Shown here piece by piece: positions 22,658 to 34,659 of a DNA stretch of 64,000 nt. The notes below the pieces were generated by a model. It saw nothing but the letters and a program-made list of their open reading frames with translations. It was not told the origin of the DNA and searched no databases. The first letter of the stretch is position 1. Each line of letters opens with the position of its first letter. A program made the position numbers and the translations under genes. Source of the stretch: Oryzias latipes (Eukaryota; Chordata; Actinopteri; Beloniformes; Adrianichthyidae); assembly GCF_002234675.1 (NCBI RefSeq), contig NC_019872.2, positions 8,758,950 through 8,822,949 of the forward strand, written 5' to 3'.

Positions 22658-25089
22658 GGCCACAAAGATCCACAAGCTCTAATATGTGAGTTTTAGGAAG
22701 GGTTGACTTCCTCTTTGAATAAATTTTGCAGATTCAACATCTAATGTTCTTTTTTTTGGGACCAAAAAAAGTTAAATCATTTGCGTATAAAGAAGTAAAA
22801 TAAACTCTCAATTAATCTGTTATTTATTTATTTAATTGTATTTTTTAATGGTCTAAAATAAGACTTGAAGTGACTGGAAAAAAGCATCCCATCGGTACAA
22901 GTGCTGTTCATGAGTAAACACCAGCTCTTGCCCAGGGAAAGGTGTATACATGTCTAAAAATCATCTATGTTGGTGGAGAGTTACCGAACTATTATTTAAA
23001 AGAAATGCTTGCTGAGGGTCTCACAAAGGAAAAGATGTTTCTATTTAACGTCACTTTCTTTTCAACTCAGTATCGGGGTTAAAGTTATATTGTCAATTAT
23101 TATATGACAGGTGTGTTTGCACGGAAAGCTCTCGTATTTGCAGAACTGGACAGATTACTTCCTTTGTACTTTCATATGTTTTAAATGATAACAAACACAC
23201 TGACCCGTGCCTGGATTACATTTTGAGCCCAGAGAACATCTTTAATTAAATTTTAAAAAAGCCACACCTTCTGGGCTTTTTTGTTGTTTCTCTTTCTTTT
23301 GAAAGTAATTGAGAAAAATAGGAAATTTAAGGAAATCTAAAACATCATTGTTTTAGATTCATAAAATTTGATTTAATTGTTCTCTTTCATTGGAATATCC
23401 TTTAAACACACAGTGTTTATCGATACTCAAGCTCCTCCACAGATGGGAAGTAAATTTGCTTAGTGAGCCAGGTTTCATCAGATAACCTTTTACAGAAGCA
23501 GGTAAATGAGTTTCGCTTTGCTGAAGGGTGATTCATTCTTTGTTGTTCTATTCTGTGCTTCAGTTCAGGCACTTCCTTCTCTCAAGGTGCAGAGGACACA
23601 AACACGCAACACTCTCAGGGCATCAAAATACACACAGAATGCCTTCCTGTCAATATCTTAGAATAAACAGAGTTTTTATACGATGGGAAAACTTTTTCAG
23701 CTTCTCATTCTTTCCTATTTGAGTACAAATTTGAGCCCTGAAAAAAACAAAATGACATACTAAAATAATATCAATCATGAAGAAAAAAAAGCAGCACAAA
23801 AGGTTTCAACATCAAGCATGTTTTCACTCTTGGTATGAAAGCGGACACATCTGCCTCTGGTGGTCTTTTGAGGAAATGCAACATTTGGAACTCGGTTTGC
23901 CTCAAATGGAATGTAGGGGCTTAATAAAATGAGTCAATAAGTGAATTGGCTTATTTAAAAATGATTCAATGTCTGCTTATTGTCAGGTACTGTGGATGTG
24001 TTCTGATTTACATCTGAAAAAGAAAGATTCACCCGGACATACTTTCTAGGTGAGCTAAATTATAATCCAAGTTTAACTCTAAACGTTCCTGTGAGTTGTT
24101 CAATGATTTAGGTAAAAATAAAAATTACTCATTCAGACCGACCCTCTGTAGAAGTGGCCATTAAGTGACTTTATTTTTTATAACAGACATTTTACATAAA
24201 AAACATTTTTGAGCATTTTTACTGTCAGAAGGCAGCATGAACACGGAAATGTGGAAATTCAAATGTGCAGGAGTATCAAAAAAAATAAAAAGAGCCTTCA
24301 ATGGAAATACATGACGCAACCAAGAAACAAATGAGATGGAAAACACAGAAAAAGAAAGAAATCGCAGGAAGTAACAGAATTTTTTTGTTTATCTGAAACA
24401 TCTCATGTTTTAACTGAATTTTATGATTTTGGCATTATTCACTCCCTGCCACACCTATGTTCTTGCGTAATGGATCTAAAATAAGAAAATCTTTGAAAGA
24501 TCAAATTTAACTTATCAATTTAGAATCTTTGGTTTTTAAAATTACTTCTTCTTCATAATGGTCACAAGGGATTGGCAACCTTAAATCCGACAAAAGATAA
24601 ATGATTGTGGAGATGAGCCGTTGTCTGTAAAATGTGACAGAAACTATTTGCTGGAATGACTAATAAACGTGTTATGTTTAGCATGTCAGCAGTGTGTACA
24701 CAATCAGAATATTTCATGCATAATGCATTTCTTCCTTGTCAACACACCTTTCATGGGTATTGCCAGCCCTTTTTTGGTCACAAGACCCCGGTACAGTCCA
24801 CAGTCAGTTCCTATTGAAACCTGCTTACAAGGTGACTTGAAACTTTGTATTTGAAGGCAACTGGAGCGTTTACGCATTTGACAGCCTGCTAAAAGTTTTT
24901 ACAGTTGGGACTCTTCCTTGGAATTTAGATTTGGAAATGGTTTATTTCAAGCAATCAAAGCAAAAAACAAAACAAAAAAAGACAACAAAAATATACATCT
25001 ATACAGAGATATATCAAAGAGTCAGAAATTGATTGGAAAACACACACTTGCAAGTGTGTTCACACACACTAGTAAACATTGAATAATTG
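22658..25089. other. Gene-free AT-rich stretch
   Basis: No supported coding frame, RNA gene or recognised element; only short chance frames with no family resemblance. Confidence 0.5.
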
Positions 25090-25142
25090 AATATGTCCAT
25101 TTATGATTAAGAGTAATACTCTTAATCATAAATGGACATATT
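25090..25142. repeat. Perfect 53 bp palindrome (26 bp arms, 1-base centre)
   Basis: The arm at 25090-25115 (starting AATATGTCCATTTATG) is the exact reverse complement of 25117-25142. With almost no spacer it could extrude a cruciform. It lies about 60 bases before a LINE 3' end. Confidence 0.9.
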
Positions 25143-25199
25143 AGCTCTTTTGCAAACAGTACATGGCACAATGAAACTATTAAATATTAAATTTGTCAA

Positions 25200-25487
25200 A
25201 GCTTTGCTCCAAAGCTGTGGAACTCTTTGCCGCTGCCCATAAGAGAAGCTCCATCACTGTCCATTGAAAACTCATTTTTATGCTCAGGCTTTTTAATCCA
25301 ATATGAGACTTCTGTTATTGTAAGGTCATTGTACTGTCTTTATTGTTTTTATCTTCTTATATTGAATCTTGTGTTTAAACGTGTTTCAGTGCTTGTTTTC
25401 TTTTATTTCTTGTGTTCAGCACTTTGTGTCAACTGTTGTTGTATGAAAGTGCTTTATAAACAAAGTTGAGTTGAGTTAAGTTGAGTT
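25200..25487 (+). mobile_element. 5'-truncated LINE 3' end (CR1/Rex or L2 type)
   Basis: CTGTGGAACTCTTTGCCGCTGC reads LWNSLPLPIREAPSLS, the C-terminal end typical of fish jockey/CR1/L2-type LINE ORF2. It is followed by the GTGCTTTATAAACAAAGTTG end and a short AGTTG tandem tail at 25463-25487. A frameshift follows SLSI, and everything upstream is missing, the usual 5' truncation. Confidence 0.7.
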
Positions 25488-26852
25488 TCTGTCACATCTC
25501 TTGTCTTGTTCATTCTTGAATTCAACAGTAGGAGACTAAAAAAGCTCAAAGGTATTTAATGTTAAAATGCCCAGATGAAACTACTTCTCAGTTCCTGTTT
25601 GTGGATTCCCTACATTTCTTTGAGGTGTGTTTACTCCACCCAAGGCACACATTCATGCGGTGAGTTAACAGAAGCAGGAGCTGCTGCCTCCTTTTGGTCA
25701 AAATCAAGAAGACAGCGAAACCAGCAAGTATTTGATTTCAGTGTTTCTTTCTCATGTCAACATCTTCAAGTGGCTAAAAGTCAGAAAATGTCATTTGTTC
25801 CCCGCTCTGTCTCTCTTCAATAAAGCTCAAGCTTCTCTTCTGAGATCTTCTATGAACAAAAGAGTTCCTGTCAGTTCACACATCTTTGATACAATCAGTC
25901 CTCAGACTTCTTCACAGAGCGCACATTGAACCTCCGTCATTTCAGATCTCCCCCGTTAAACTTCAAATAAACGTTTCATCTTCTTCCAAAAAACACTTTA
26001 AAAAATGGAAGTCTCTTTTCTAGACCCTCTAAAGTAGAAGCCCCTCATAAAAGACCATGTTGCTGGTGTCATGACACTATTGGTCAAAGCCTTTGTCAGA
26101 TATTTGCATTCATATCAGCTTTTGTCACACTCGTCCCATTTTAACTCGCTGTTTTGCCTAGATTTCTATCTTAAAACCTTTGGTAAAAAATTACCTTGTG
26201 AATTATAAATAATATTTATTTAAACAAAACTTCATCTGTTTCCTGCATTGGTTTCAGAAAATGTCCCTCTTTGTCACCTAACTGAGAAGAACCCACAAAA
26301 ACAATTTAATTTATTAAAACAAGAATTATTACTTCACATGTTTAAGCCACAATTGTATTTTTTCAACATAAATTCATAATTAGATTCATATTTAAATCAA
26401 GTCCTCATGTCTAAACATGAATTCAGGGTTAACACCTTACTAAAAAAGTATGTATATATATCAAAAAAAGTAAAAACTTGGAAACAAGACTCTGAAAAAT
26501 TACCTCAACTTTGGCATGTGAATGTTTAATAGTTGTTTGCAAAAACAACACCAACGTGCTAGTAGAGCTTCTTCAGAAGTTGTGTGACTCACTGGCTGGG
26601 TTGGATAACAGAATGGGGGATGGACTGGTGGATGACTTAATGAGGACGGTTACAACTTTTCCACTGCCCCACCTTCTTTGGGCTTAAGTACACCTGCTCT
26701 CCACCCAAGTTAGCAAACTGATCTGAAAAAGGAACCTGGGAATAACAACAGCATTCAAGCCTGAACTCCATTCTACCAGACGGAACAAGAACACAGAGAG
26801 AAGAAGAAGAATTTTCTTTTGATCAAGTGAAGAAACAAATCATCAACCAACA
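25488..26852. other. Gene-free stretch, upstream of claudin 26853-27500
   Basis: No supported gene. The last 150 bases are probably the 5' UTR/promoter of the next claudin (CTCCACCCAAGTTAGC region), without a clear TATA box. Confidence 0.4.
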
Positions 26853-27500
26853 ATGGTTTCTGCAGGTTTCCAGATCTTGGGTGCTGCTTTGGGGATCCTG
26901 GGCTGGATTGGTGCCATCCTTACGTGCGCTTTACCCATGTGGAGAGTCACGGCTTTTATTGGCAGCAACATTGTGACAGCGCAGATCACCTGGGAGGGAA
27001 TCTGGATGAGCTGTGTGGTCCAGAGCACAGGTCAGATGCAGTGTAAGGTCTATGACTCCATGCTGGCCCTCTCTTCTGACCTTCAGGCTGCTCGCGCCTT
27101 GACTGTCATCTCTATTGTGGTGGGCATCTTGGCCATCCTGCTTTCTGTAGCTGGGGGAAAATGCACCAACTGTGTGGAGGATCAAACATCCAAAGCCAAA
27201 GTCGGCATTGGCGCTGGGGTGGGGTTCATCGTCGCTGGAATCCTCTGCCTGATTCCAGTCTGCTGGACGGCCAACACTATCATCCAGAACTTCTACAGCC
27301 CTCTCCTGAGTAACGCTCAGAAGTACGAGCTGGGGGCATCGCTTTACATCGGATGGGGTACGTCTGCTCTGATGCTGATTGGAGGGGGAATGCTCTGTTC
27401 CAACTGCCCCAAAAATGAAGACAACTACACAGCAAAATACGCTGCTGCAAGATCTGACATCTCATCACCACCTGGGAAACTTTCTACACAATACGTCTAA
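26853..27500 (+). CDS. Claudin (claudin 3/4-like), 215 residues
   Basis: Intronless claudin starting [10 protein letters not shown]. It has W30, GIW49-51, C54 and C64 in loop 1, an [11 protein letters not shown] motif before membrane segment 3, LIPVCWTAN, loop 2 [16 protein letters not shown], a [10 protein letters not shown] fourth membrane segment, and a tail ending KLSTQYV with the -YV PDZ ligand. This is the first plus-strand member of the array, so the orientation switches between here and 18949-19620. The start is the first ATG of the frame and sits right before the conserved hydrophobic segment. A polyadenylation signal lies about 310 bases after the stop. Confidence 0.96.
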   Translation: MVSAGFQILGAALGILGWIGAILTCALPMWRVTAFIGSNIVTAQITWEGIWMSCVVQSTGQMQCKVYDSMLALSSDLQAARALTVISIVVGILAILLSVAGGKCTNCVEDQTSKAKVGIGAGVGFIVAGILCLIPVCWTANTIIQNFYSPLLSNAQKYELGASLYIGWGTSALMLIGGGMLCSNCPKNEDNYTAKYAAARSDISSPPGKLSTQYV

Positions 27501-27812
27501 AGCAATTTACAGAAGAACTTTTTACAAATTGATTATGAGTGCTGATTTTTCCGGATGTATCGTCTTCAAAGGACGTTTATCCTGATGAAAAGTCCTGAGC
27601 AAAAACATGAACCACACCCTTTGGAGAAATTCATGTGCAAATGTTCATTGTGTGTTTGAATTGTTACTGTAAAACTGTCCTTAGAAACTTTCCATTGATA
27701 CAACTTATACTACAAAATCTTTATTTTATTGTCTACAAACTTTGTTTATGTTTTTGAAAAGTTGTCCCTGTAATTTTGTTTGGGAGATGTGATTTGCTAA
27801 AATTGTTCCATA

Positions 27813-27818
27813 AATAAA
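27813..27818 (+). terminator. Polyadenylation signal of claudin 26853-27500
   Basis: AATAAA within CATAAATAAAGATTG, 312 bases past the stop codon. Confidence 0.55.
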
Positions 27819-28853
27819 GATTGATTTACAAAGTCAAACCCAGGTTACCTTTTTTAAGTAAAACTTGTTTTTATCCAACCTATAACCCATTTTCAATCAA
27901 AACTAGCAACTGTTCATTGTCTTTTAAAAAAGAAATCGTATTTGAAAGAATGACCTTAGAGCCTTTAAGCTTCATATTTTGTCGCCATTCCTGTCAATCT
28001 GGTTTAGGCGTGGCAAGAAACAAAGGACAAGATGGAATCATGCAGGTTTGGTTGGTTAGTTGTTTTTCAACTGAAACACTTGTAACAAACAAAGTTGGAA
28101 TTCAAGTTGACCAATGAGAATGATTCTTATTCGTTATAAAGAAAAACATGGAGAAATCAGTCTTTTTTTCTTCCAAAAGTTTCCTGAGATTATTTTGAAT
28201 TTGACGTCTTCTTCTAAGTCTTCAAACTAGTTGCACATTTTCTTAAAAATGTCACATAAATTAACCACAATAAATAAAATAAAAAATTGAAATAAATAGC
28301 ACATAGAAAAGGACGTTTGATCTCTGCTCAGCATTTAGTCTTATTTCTCTCAGGAAACATTGATGTTTCAGCTCATTTTTGTTGCTTACACACACCCCAA
28401 AAAAGGAAAAAAAGAAAGAAGCTATTTTTTTTACCTGACCTGCGTGTGGGTGTGCGTCTGTGTTTGTCTAAAAACAGTCACAAACTAGAGCCATTGTTCC
28501 CTGTTTTGAAACCTTGCTTGCGGTAACGAAGCTCATATGTTAGGGAACAATGGTGGGCATATCGAATGTCAGGTGTCCCCCTTTGTCTGGAAGGACCGAA
28601 ACTCCACCTTGAAAGCTTGAGCCAAAGATTGAGGTGTTTAACTGTCCCATAGCGGATCCTCAGAGCATCAGACCACCAGAAACACCTCCTGCATCAGGTA
28701 ATCAACCACAGATCCCTCAAAGAACTACAAACTATAGTTGCAGGAATACTTTCTTAACAAATTGAATAACTTCAGATTTTTTGTGTACGAATGACTATTT
28801 ATTTATTGTCATTTCCTTTGCAAAAGTTGGATCTCGTCTGCTTCGCTGTGACT

Positions 28854-29489
28854 ATGGCTTCTCAAAGTCTTCAGATCTTAGGTGTCTTCCTGGCCCTAAT
28901 TGGTTGGCTGGGTACCATCATCACCTGCGCCATGCCCATGTGGAGAGTCACAGCTTTTGTCGGGGCAAACATCGTCACGGCCCAGGTGATTTGGGAAGGC
29001 TTGTGGATGACCTGTGCGGTGCAAAGCACGGGGCAGATGCAGTGTAAAATGTACGACTCCATGCTGGCTCTTCCTCAAGATACACAGGCTGCCAGAGCCA
29101 TGGTGATCATCTCAGTGGTTGTTGGCGTGTTTGGCGTGATGATGTCTGTAGTTGGTGCCAAGTGCACCAACTGCATGGAGGACGAAGTGTCTAAAGCCAA
29201 AGCCTGCATCGTGTCTGGAGTGATTTTTATAGTAGCTGCTCTGCTGATCATGATTCCAGTATCGTGGTCGGCTCACACAATCATCAGGGACTTCTACAAC
29301 CCGCTGGTGGTTGAAGCTCAGAGAAGGGAGCTTGGCGCTGCACTGTACATCGGTTGGGGCTCTGCTGGTCTTTTGCTGCTGGGAGGGGGCATGCTCTGCA
29401 ACAACTGTCCCCCAAAAGACGACAGACTCTTCCTGCCAGCCAAGTTTGCCCATGCAAGAACCGCTTCTTCAAACGTGGACTATGTGTGA
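28854..29489 (+). CDS. Claudin (claudin 3/4-like), 211 residues
   Basis: Intronless claudin beginning [20 protein letters not shown], with W30, GLW49-51, C54 and C64, the [11 protein letters not shown] motif, IPVSWSAH, loop 2 [16 protein letters not shown], the [10 protein letters not shown] fourth membrane segment, and a tail ending SSNVDYV. The frame is open for 21 further codons upstream to 28791, but those residues are not claudin-like, so the start at MASQ is preferred. Loop 2 with FYNPLV is the human CLDN3/CLDN4 pattern. It lies in the same orientation as its left neighbour, 1.35 kb away. Confidence 0.95.
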   Translation: MASQSLQILGVFLALIGWLGTIITCAMPMWRVTAFVGANIVTAQVIWEGLWMTCAVQSTGQMQCKMYDSMLALPQDTQAARAMVIISVVVGVFGVMMSVVGAKCTNCMEDEVSKAKACIVSGVIFIVAALLIMIPVSWSAHTIIRDFYNPLVVEAQRRELGAALYIGWGSAGLLLLGGGMLCNNCPPKDDRLFLPAKFAHARTASSNVDYV

Positions 29490-29639
29490 GTCTATCAGCT
29501 GCAGAGGTGTAACTTTACAAAAACAACAACACATTTCACTGTACTGAACGTTTGGCTGACTAAAAAAAAAAAAATCTGTTTAGTTTTTAATTTTTTTTTC
29601 TTTTTGTAGAAATTCTTGTTAAGTTTGTTACCAAAAAAA

Positions 29640-29645
29640 AATAAA
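29640..29645 (+). terminator. Polyadenylation signal of claudin 28854-29489
   Basis: AATAAA at the end of an A-run, 151 bases past the stop. Confidence 0.45.
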
Positions 29646-30285
29646 TATTTTAATAATATAAATGAGTGCCATTCATGTATGTTCTTTTTGAATCTTGTAA
29701 TCTGATACACACCTAGAAGTTGACACCCAGTGATTTGCTTGCAACTAAACTCCCTTAATGAAACTAGCTCTTAGAAATCTTGCACAATGCTGCAGTGAGT
29801 AGTTTTACCCACCTGTTTTTTCAGTTGAGTCATTATTGGTTGGCCTTCAAAAGTTTCTCTGTTTGCACAAATGCTAAATATTTTCATTGTACCGATAAAG
29901 TATCAGAAAAGCTAAACTCATGTGACTGTATCTGCTTGCTTTTTGCTGTGCTGGGTTAACCTCCCTGCATTGATAATGTGATTTAATGTCTTGAGTAACA
30001 AGAGTTACAGCCAGTAGCAACAATGCAGTGCTAATGCTTGGATACGTGTCGCCAGGGAGCAGTTTAATATATGCAAAGAATGGACATTTACACTTTGTTC
30101 AGAAAGAGCTTTACCCAAGTCTTGACAGGACAATGTATCCTTTATCACCTGACCCATTCATAACAGAGGCTGTGTTTGAGAAAGCTCTCAAGAGGCTGCA
30201 GATTTCCTGGAAAACAAGATCTTTTACATGAGCAAGTTATCCTTTTATGTATTTTTGAAAACAAAAAATAAAAAAGTTGATTCTA

Positions 30286-30611
30286 AAAAAATGTTTGACA
30301 TGTTGACATTTAGCTCTTAGCTCTGTTATTTTAAGGGAATCACTAAAATTAGTGTACTTTTTTTGGAATCATATTTAGATTTTCATTACGGTGAAACTAA
30401 AGTAATGTCAGGAAAACTCTGCTCTATCCATCTAGTTTCTTTTATTAAATAAATAAATAAATATAAATATTTCTCTCAAAATACTGGCAATCTAAAGTCC
30501 TTTTTAATATTTAACATAGTCATCGCTTGTTTTAGTGTGCCAATTAAAAAAAAAAGCAATAAAATGCTCTTAATAGAATAAAAATGTAACCCTAACTATA
30601 AAAACATTTGA
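30286..30611. repeat. ~325 bp repeat, first copy
   Basis: From AAAATGTTTGACATGTTGAC to CTATAAAAACATTTGAC this segment is repeated at 36909-37621, where it is split by a SINE. Shared internal text includes TTAGCTCTTAGCTCTG, TTCATTACGGTGAAACTAAA, ACTGGCAATCTAAAGTCC and GCTTGTTTTAGTGTGCCA. Identity is high apart from short indels. There is no coding frame and no inverted termini. The flanks of this copy do not show the 26 bp duplication seen around the second copy. Confidence 0.85.
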
Positions 30612-30894
30612 CAAAAAAGTCACATACACATAAATACTCAATTTTAGGCCAAACGTAGCTTTAAAATAGTCTCAGTAAACATAATAGATCAAGACAAGAT
30701 GTTCTTCGTAACCAAATGTCATAATATAAGTATGTGGCTAAAAAAGAAGAAATATGACAAAATGATGACATTTAAAAAAAAATCATTTCATTATATCCTT
30801 TCAAATAAAAAAGCCACATGCAAATAGATCCTCCACAAAACCAAGTGCATATTTTGCAATGAAAGATCTCAAAACTGCAATTAGGTTGAACTCA

Positions 30895-30900
30895 TTTATT
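30895..30900 (-). terminator. Polyadenylation signal of claudin 31127-31759
   Basis: Minus-strand AATAAA (GAAATAAATGAG), 227 bases past the stop. Confidence 0.5.
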
Positions 30901-31126
30901 TCTTGTCTGTAAACATTTTAAAAGCAAAGCATGCATGAAGATTTAGTGCATCAGTCCCACGGGCTTAATTCCTCTTCGTACTGTGTCTGTTTCACAGACA
31001 GCCGTGGTGCCGAAGTAAAAAACAAAACAAAAGTGTTAGTCACTATGCGATTAAAAGATTGATAAGAGACGGGCTTCTGCTGCAGTTCCTCTGCAGGTCC
31101 GGATGCGCCTGAGGCATGAAGGCAGG

Positions 31127-31759
31127 TCAGACAAATTCCTTCCCAGGTGTTGTGGATTTGGGAGGGGAGTATTTGGGACCATTGTAGCGTCCTTCTCCTG
31201 ATGGGCACTGACAGCACAGAAGACTACCACCAACAAACAGTAATCCTGCTGCTCCCCAGCCCACGTACAAACATGAACCCAGTTCTCTCCTCTGAGCATC
31301 TTGAATCATGGGGTTGTAGAAGTCCTTAATGATGGTATTAGCAGGCAGGGACACAGTAATGAGACACAAAGCCCCACTCAGAATGAAGAAAACACCAGCA
31401 GACACGGCGACCCTGGCTTTGGCCGTTTCGTCCTCGATGCAGGTGGTGCATTTCCCTCCAACCACTGAAAGAAGCAGGCCAAAGAGAGACAAGAGGATGG
31501 CGATGACCACCATAGCTCGAGCAGCCTGGAGATCTGGAGGCAATGACAACAGGGAGTCGTACACCTTGCACTGCATCTGGCCTGTGCTCTGCACCACACA
31601 GGACATCCACAATCCTTCCCATATGGTCTGAGCCACCACAATGTTGTTCCCGATGAAAGCGGACACTTTCCACATAGGCAGCATGCAGATAAATATGTTT
31701 CCCAGCCACCCAAAGACAGCCAGTGCAACACCTAAAATCTGCAAGCCCAAAGATGCCAT
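31127..31759 (-). CDS. Claudin (claudin 3/4/6-like), 210 residues
   Basis: Intronless claudin starting [20 protein letters not shown], with W30, GLW49-51, C54 and C64, [11 protein letters not shown], loop 2 [16 protein letters not shown], an [13 protein letters not shown] fourth membrane segment and a tail ending TTPGKEFV. The last two residues are -FV, a conservative change of the -YV PDZ ligand. The frame extends 36 codons upstream to 31867, but that part crosses a TATA box at 31824-31831 and lacks family resemblance, so MASL is the start. The PVSW tryptophan is replaced (ITVSLPAN), an oddity shared by no other member here. It is arranged head to head with claudin 32283-32915. Confidence 0.94.
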   Translation of the reverse strand: MASLGLQILGVALAVFGWLGNIFICMLPMWKVSAFIGNNIVVAQTIWEGLWMSCVVQSTGQMQCKVYDSLLSLPPDLQAARAMVVIAILLSLFGLLLSVVGGKCTTCIEDETAKARVAVSAGVFFILSGALCLITVSLPANTIIKDFYNPMIQDAQRRELGSCLYVGWGAAGLLFVGGSLLCCQCPSGEGRYNGPKYSPPKSTTPGKEFV

Positions 31760-31823
31760 GGTAGCCTTTTCTTGTCCTCTTTGTGCTTGCCTGCTGAATA
31801 AAAGTCCTCTTTCTGCTGGCAGA

Positions 31824-31831
31824 TATTTATA
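31824..31831 (-). promoter_or_regulatory. TATA box of claudin 31127-31759
   Basis: Reverse complement reads CTGTATAAATATCTG, a canonical TATAAATA 65-72 bases upstream of the ATG, implying a short 5' UTR of about 35-40 bases. Confidence 0.75.
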
Positions 31832-32219
31832 CAGCCTCTTTGGGTGGGCTTTAGCTCCCCTTGTCACATGTTCACATCCATCATGCTGTCTTTTGTGTTC
31901 AGAGGAATGTTCTAAAGAGGCCCATGCGTAACCCTGAAAGTTAAAAAAAAAGACACAATTCTAGGTTTTTAAATTAAAAAGTGGCAACTTGATTCAAAAA
32001 TTACAAAAAAAAAGTCAAATAAATTCAGAGCAGACAGCTTCAGCTATGTATAAAGAGAGAAGAAACTTGCAGAAAGCTTTAGAGAACAATTGATGGCATT
32101 GGAGATCTTCAGCAGACCTGCAGGGACACATGGATAATTAGTGCAGGTGAGATGACTCAGCCTGATTGCACCCTGGCAAATCATCACACCAGAGGTGAGT
32201 TCTCCTGTCCACTTTAAAA

Positions 32220-32227
32220 TATAAAAG
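32220..32227 (+). promoter_or_regulatory. TATA box of claudin 32283-32915
   Basis: TATAAAAG within AAAATATAAAAGCTGAAC, 56-63 bases upstream of the ATG. Confidence 0.8.
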
Positions 32228-32282
32228 CTGAACATGACAGACCATCTCTTCAGCGTGCTCCTGCTTCAACTTGTAAAGAAAG

Positions 32283-32915
32283 ATGGCATCCTTTGGGCTT
32301 CAGGTATTTGGCATCTTCTTGGCCAGCGTTGGCTTCATTGGTGACATTCTTGTTTGTGCCCTGCCCATGTGGAGAGTCTCTGCTTTTATTGGAAGCAACA
32401 TTGTCACTGCTCAAATCTTCTGGGAGGGCCTGTGGATGAACTGTGTGCAGCAGAGTACTGGGCAGATGCAGTGCAAGGTGTATGACTCCATGCTGGCTCT
32501 GCCTCAAGACCTCCAAGCTGCACGAGCCTTGGTCATCATCTCCATCCTCATCACCTTCCTGGGGATCCTCCTTGCAGTCGCTGGAGGAAAGTGCACAAAC
32601 TGCATTGAAGATGACTCAGCTAAGAGCAAGGTGGCCATTGCTGCAGGAGTATTCTTCATTGTTGGTGGCATCCTCTGCCTCATCCCTGTGTCCTGGACTG
32701 CCAACGAGGTCATCAGGAACTTCTACAGTCCCCTCATGACTGACCCACAGAAAAAGGAGCTTGGAGCTTCACTGTTCATCGGCTGGGGAGCATCAGCACT
32801 CCTGATCATCGGTGGGGCGTTGCTGTGCTGTCAGTGCCGCCAACAAAACGACAGCCGCTATTCTGTGAAGTACTCTGCCCCACGCTCAGCAGCCAGCACT
32901 GGAGCTTACGTGTAA
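32283..32915 (+). CDS. Claudin (claudin 3/4/b-like), 210 residues
   Basis: Intronless claudin starting [21 protein letters not shown], with W30, GLW49-51, C54 and C64, the [11 protein letters not shown] motif, IPVSWTAN, loop 2 [16 protein letters not shown], a [15 protein letters not shown] fourth membrane segment with palmitoylation-type cysteines, and a tail ending STGAYV (-YV PDZ ligand). A strong TATA box and a polyadenylation signal 51 bases past the stop give a compact transcription unit. The codon choice is more GC-rich at third positions than in the neighbours, as in a highly expressed gene. Paired divergently with claudin 31127-31759. Confidence 0.96.
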   Translation: MASFGLQVFGIFLASVGFIGDILVCALPMWRVSAFIGSNIVTAQIFWEGLWMNCVQQSTGQMQCKVYDSMLALPQDLQAARALVIISILITFLGILLAVAGGKCTNCIEDDSAKSKVAIAAGVFFIVGGILCLIPVSWTANEVIRNFYSPLMTDPQKKELGASLFIGWGASALLIIGGALLCCQCRQQNDSRYSVKYSAPRSAASTGAYV

Positions 32916-32965
32916 AATCTGGACAACCCTGGACCTATGATTTTATTTTTTTTTACTTGGGTTTT

Positions 32966-32971
32966 AATAAA
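32966..32971 (+). terminator. Polyadenylation signal of claudin 32283-32915
   Basis: AATAAA in GTTTTAATAAAACTG, 51 bases past the stop, giving a very short 3' UTR. Confidence 0.7.
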
Positions 32972-33629
32972 ACTGCTTTTATCAAACATTTGTATGAAGT
33001 CTGTCTCTTGTTCTGACCCTTAATCTGTATTAAACTTTGATCAGCTATCTTTAGCTCTAGGGAGCCCAAGACCAACTTTCCTTTGGGCTTTTAAACTTTA
33101 AGTTTTGTTTTGGGGAGTAAACTTACAGCAACTAATAACTTAAACAGGAAAACCAAAAGGCAAAAGAAATGGCATACGCTGGTTTCTCAGGGCAACTTGC
33201 CGCCTAGTGCTGTTCAAATATAAAATGCTTGAACCCTCTTAATGGGTTCATTGCCAGGAATGAAAAAGTTGTCAACTGTTCCTCAAACTAGTTCTATCAG
33301 GAAATGTTCTCAACTTGAAATGATTCTAGAAAAGCCCCTTGAGGCTTAAAGTGCTCATTCAAAAATTCTTGGCAGCTCATCTCAGTCAACTGAATTAAGT
33401 TTAAAAATGGCCACCAAACTACATGACTATTTCAACCTTAAACTTTGGTTTTGTGTTTACCAACAAATCCTAAATTGAATGGAAACCAGCCAAATTCACA
33501 GGAACACCAACGAAATTATTGAAAATGTGAAATGGAGTAAAATCTGAACTTGAAGCTTTTCAGCCTATAAAAGTACTCCATAAACAATACTTTGCCATCA
33601 TACAAGGAGCAAAATTACATTTAAGGCGG

Positions 33630-34363
33630 CCATCTTTTGATCCGTTTTAAGTGTTCCCTGTGGTCTCTTATGATTTTGCCGTTTTTAGTCCAACTCAAGA
33701 CCTGTCATTTTCCAGGACAGTTTCTGCAGAGCGGCAGCATTTCATTAGAAATTTGTCCTGGAGTTGTGGGTGGGACTGTTGGTGTGGAGCAACCCCCTTC
33801 CTGTTACTGAGAGCTAGGATCTTGTGGCCTACCTAGTATTTTCTGTCATAAATGAGCTCTTTTACAATAGTTGTCCACCAGGAGCAGATGAAAAAACGCT
33901 GTTTGAAAAAGCTTGTATTTGTTACTTAACATCTACAATTGGCAGGCCACAAGCTCTCTGCTCCGCTCCACTCTGAGTGCATCCACTAGAGTTATGTACA
34001 GTATGTTCTAATTTTACTTGTCTGAGCTGGTATCTGGCTCAAAACTGTATGGCTGGATAGCATGGATATTGCTTGTCATTTTTGTTGCACCGCTAATGAT
34101 GGGTTGGGTTAATGGGGTAAATTATGGGTAAATTAGCAAGAGAGTGTGTAAACAGAGGGATGATGGAATGTGGGGGGAAGGCTTACTCCGCACCGAAAGT
34201 CAAACCATCAACTCAGAGGTGAATTTCTGATGAACTATTGCTGCTCTGCAGAAACTATGTCCTAGAAAATGACAGATATTTTGAATTTGTCCAAAATCAT
34301 ATTTAAAAGACCACTGAGAACACTTTATAATAGATCAAAAGGCGATTGGAGTGGAACTTTAAC
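33630..34363. mobile_element. Medaka-type MITE family, copy C: foldback of two oppositely oriented copies
   Basis: 33634-33840 is the family in plus orientation (GTGTTCCCTGTGGTCTCTTATG, GTTTCTGCAGAGCGGCAGC). 33842-34363 is a nearly complete copy in minus orientation, ending GCGATTGGAGTGGAACTTTA. The plus part pairs imperfectly with about 34140-34350, so the pair can fold back. It ends about 300 bases before the tailless claudin at 34660. Confidence 0.6.
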
Positions 34364-34659
34364 CTGAAGTTGTTTTTGTTCACACTGTTCCTGCTAGTTC
34401 TTGCTTTTGTAATCTTTTGTTTTATCCTTTTCGGTCAGGTTACACAGGAATCAAGACAAACAGGAAACCTGACCCGTAAACTAACAGCCTCCTCCTCCCA
34501 GCTTCTCCTCCCACACCTGCCCTGCAAAAACACACAACTAGAAGCATTCACAGTCGAATACAAAGTTGCTGTGAAAATAATGTTTTGGACAACAAAATCT
34601 TTACTATTTTGCTTTTTGGAAGAATTGTGAACTCTGGTTTTGGATTGTTTTTTGACAAC

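Larger units (their letters stand above)
31760..32282. promoter_or_regulatory. 523 bp divergent intergenic region between two claudins
   Basis: Start codons of the minus-strand gene (31759) and plus-strand gene (32283) are only 523 bases apart, each with its own TATA box pointing outward (31824-31831 and 32220-32227). The middle holds no gene. Shared enhancer elements are plausible but not demonstrated. Confidence 0.6.

Noticed and set aside
28491-28562. 12 bp inverted repeat CCATTGTTCCCT / AGGGAACAATGG
   Set aside because: Short arms with a ~40-base loop are expected by chance at this length scale; not listed as a feature.
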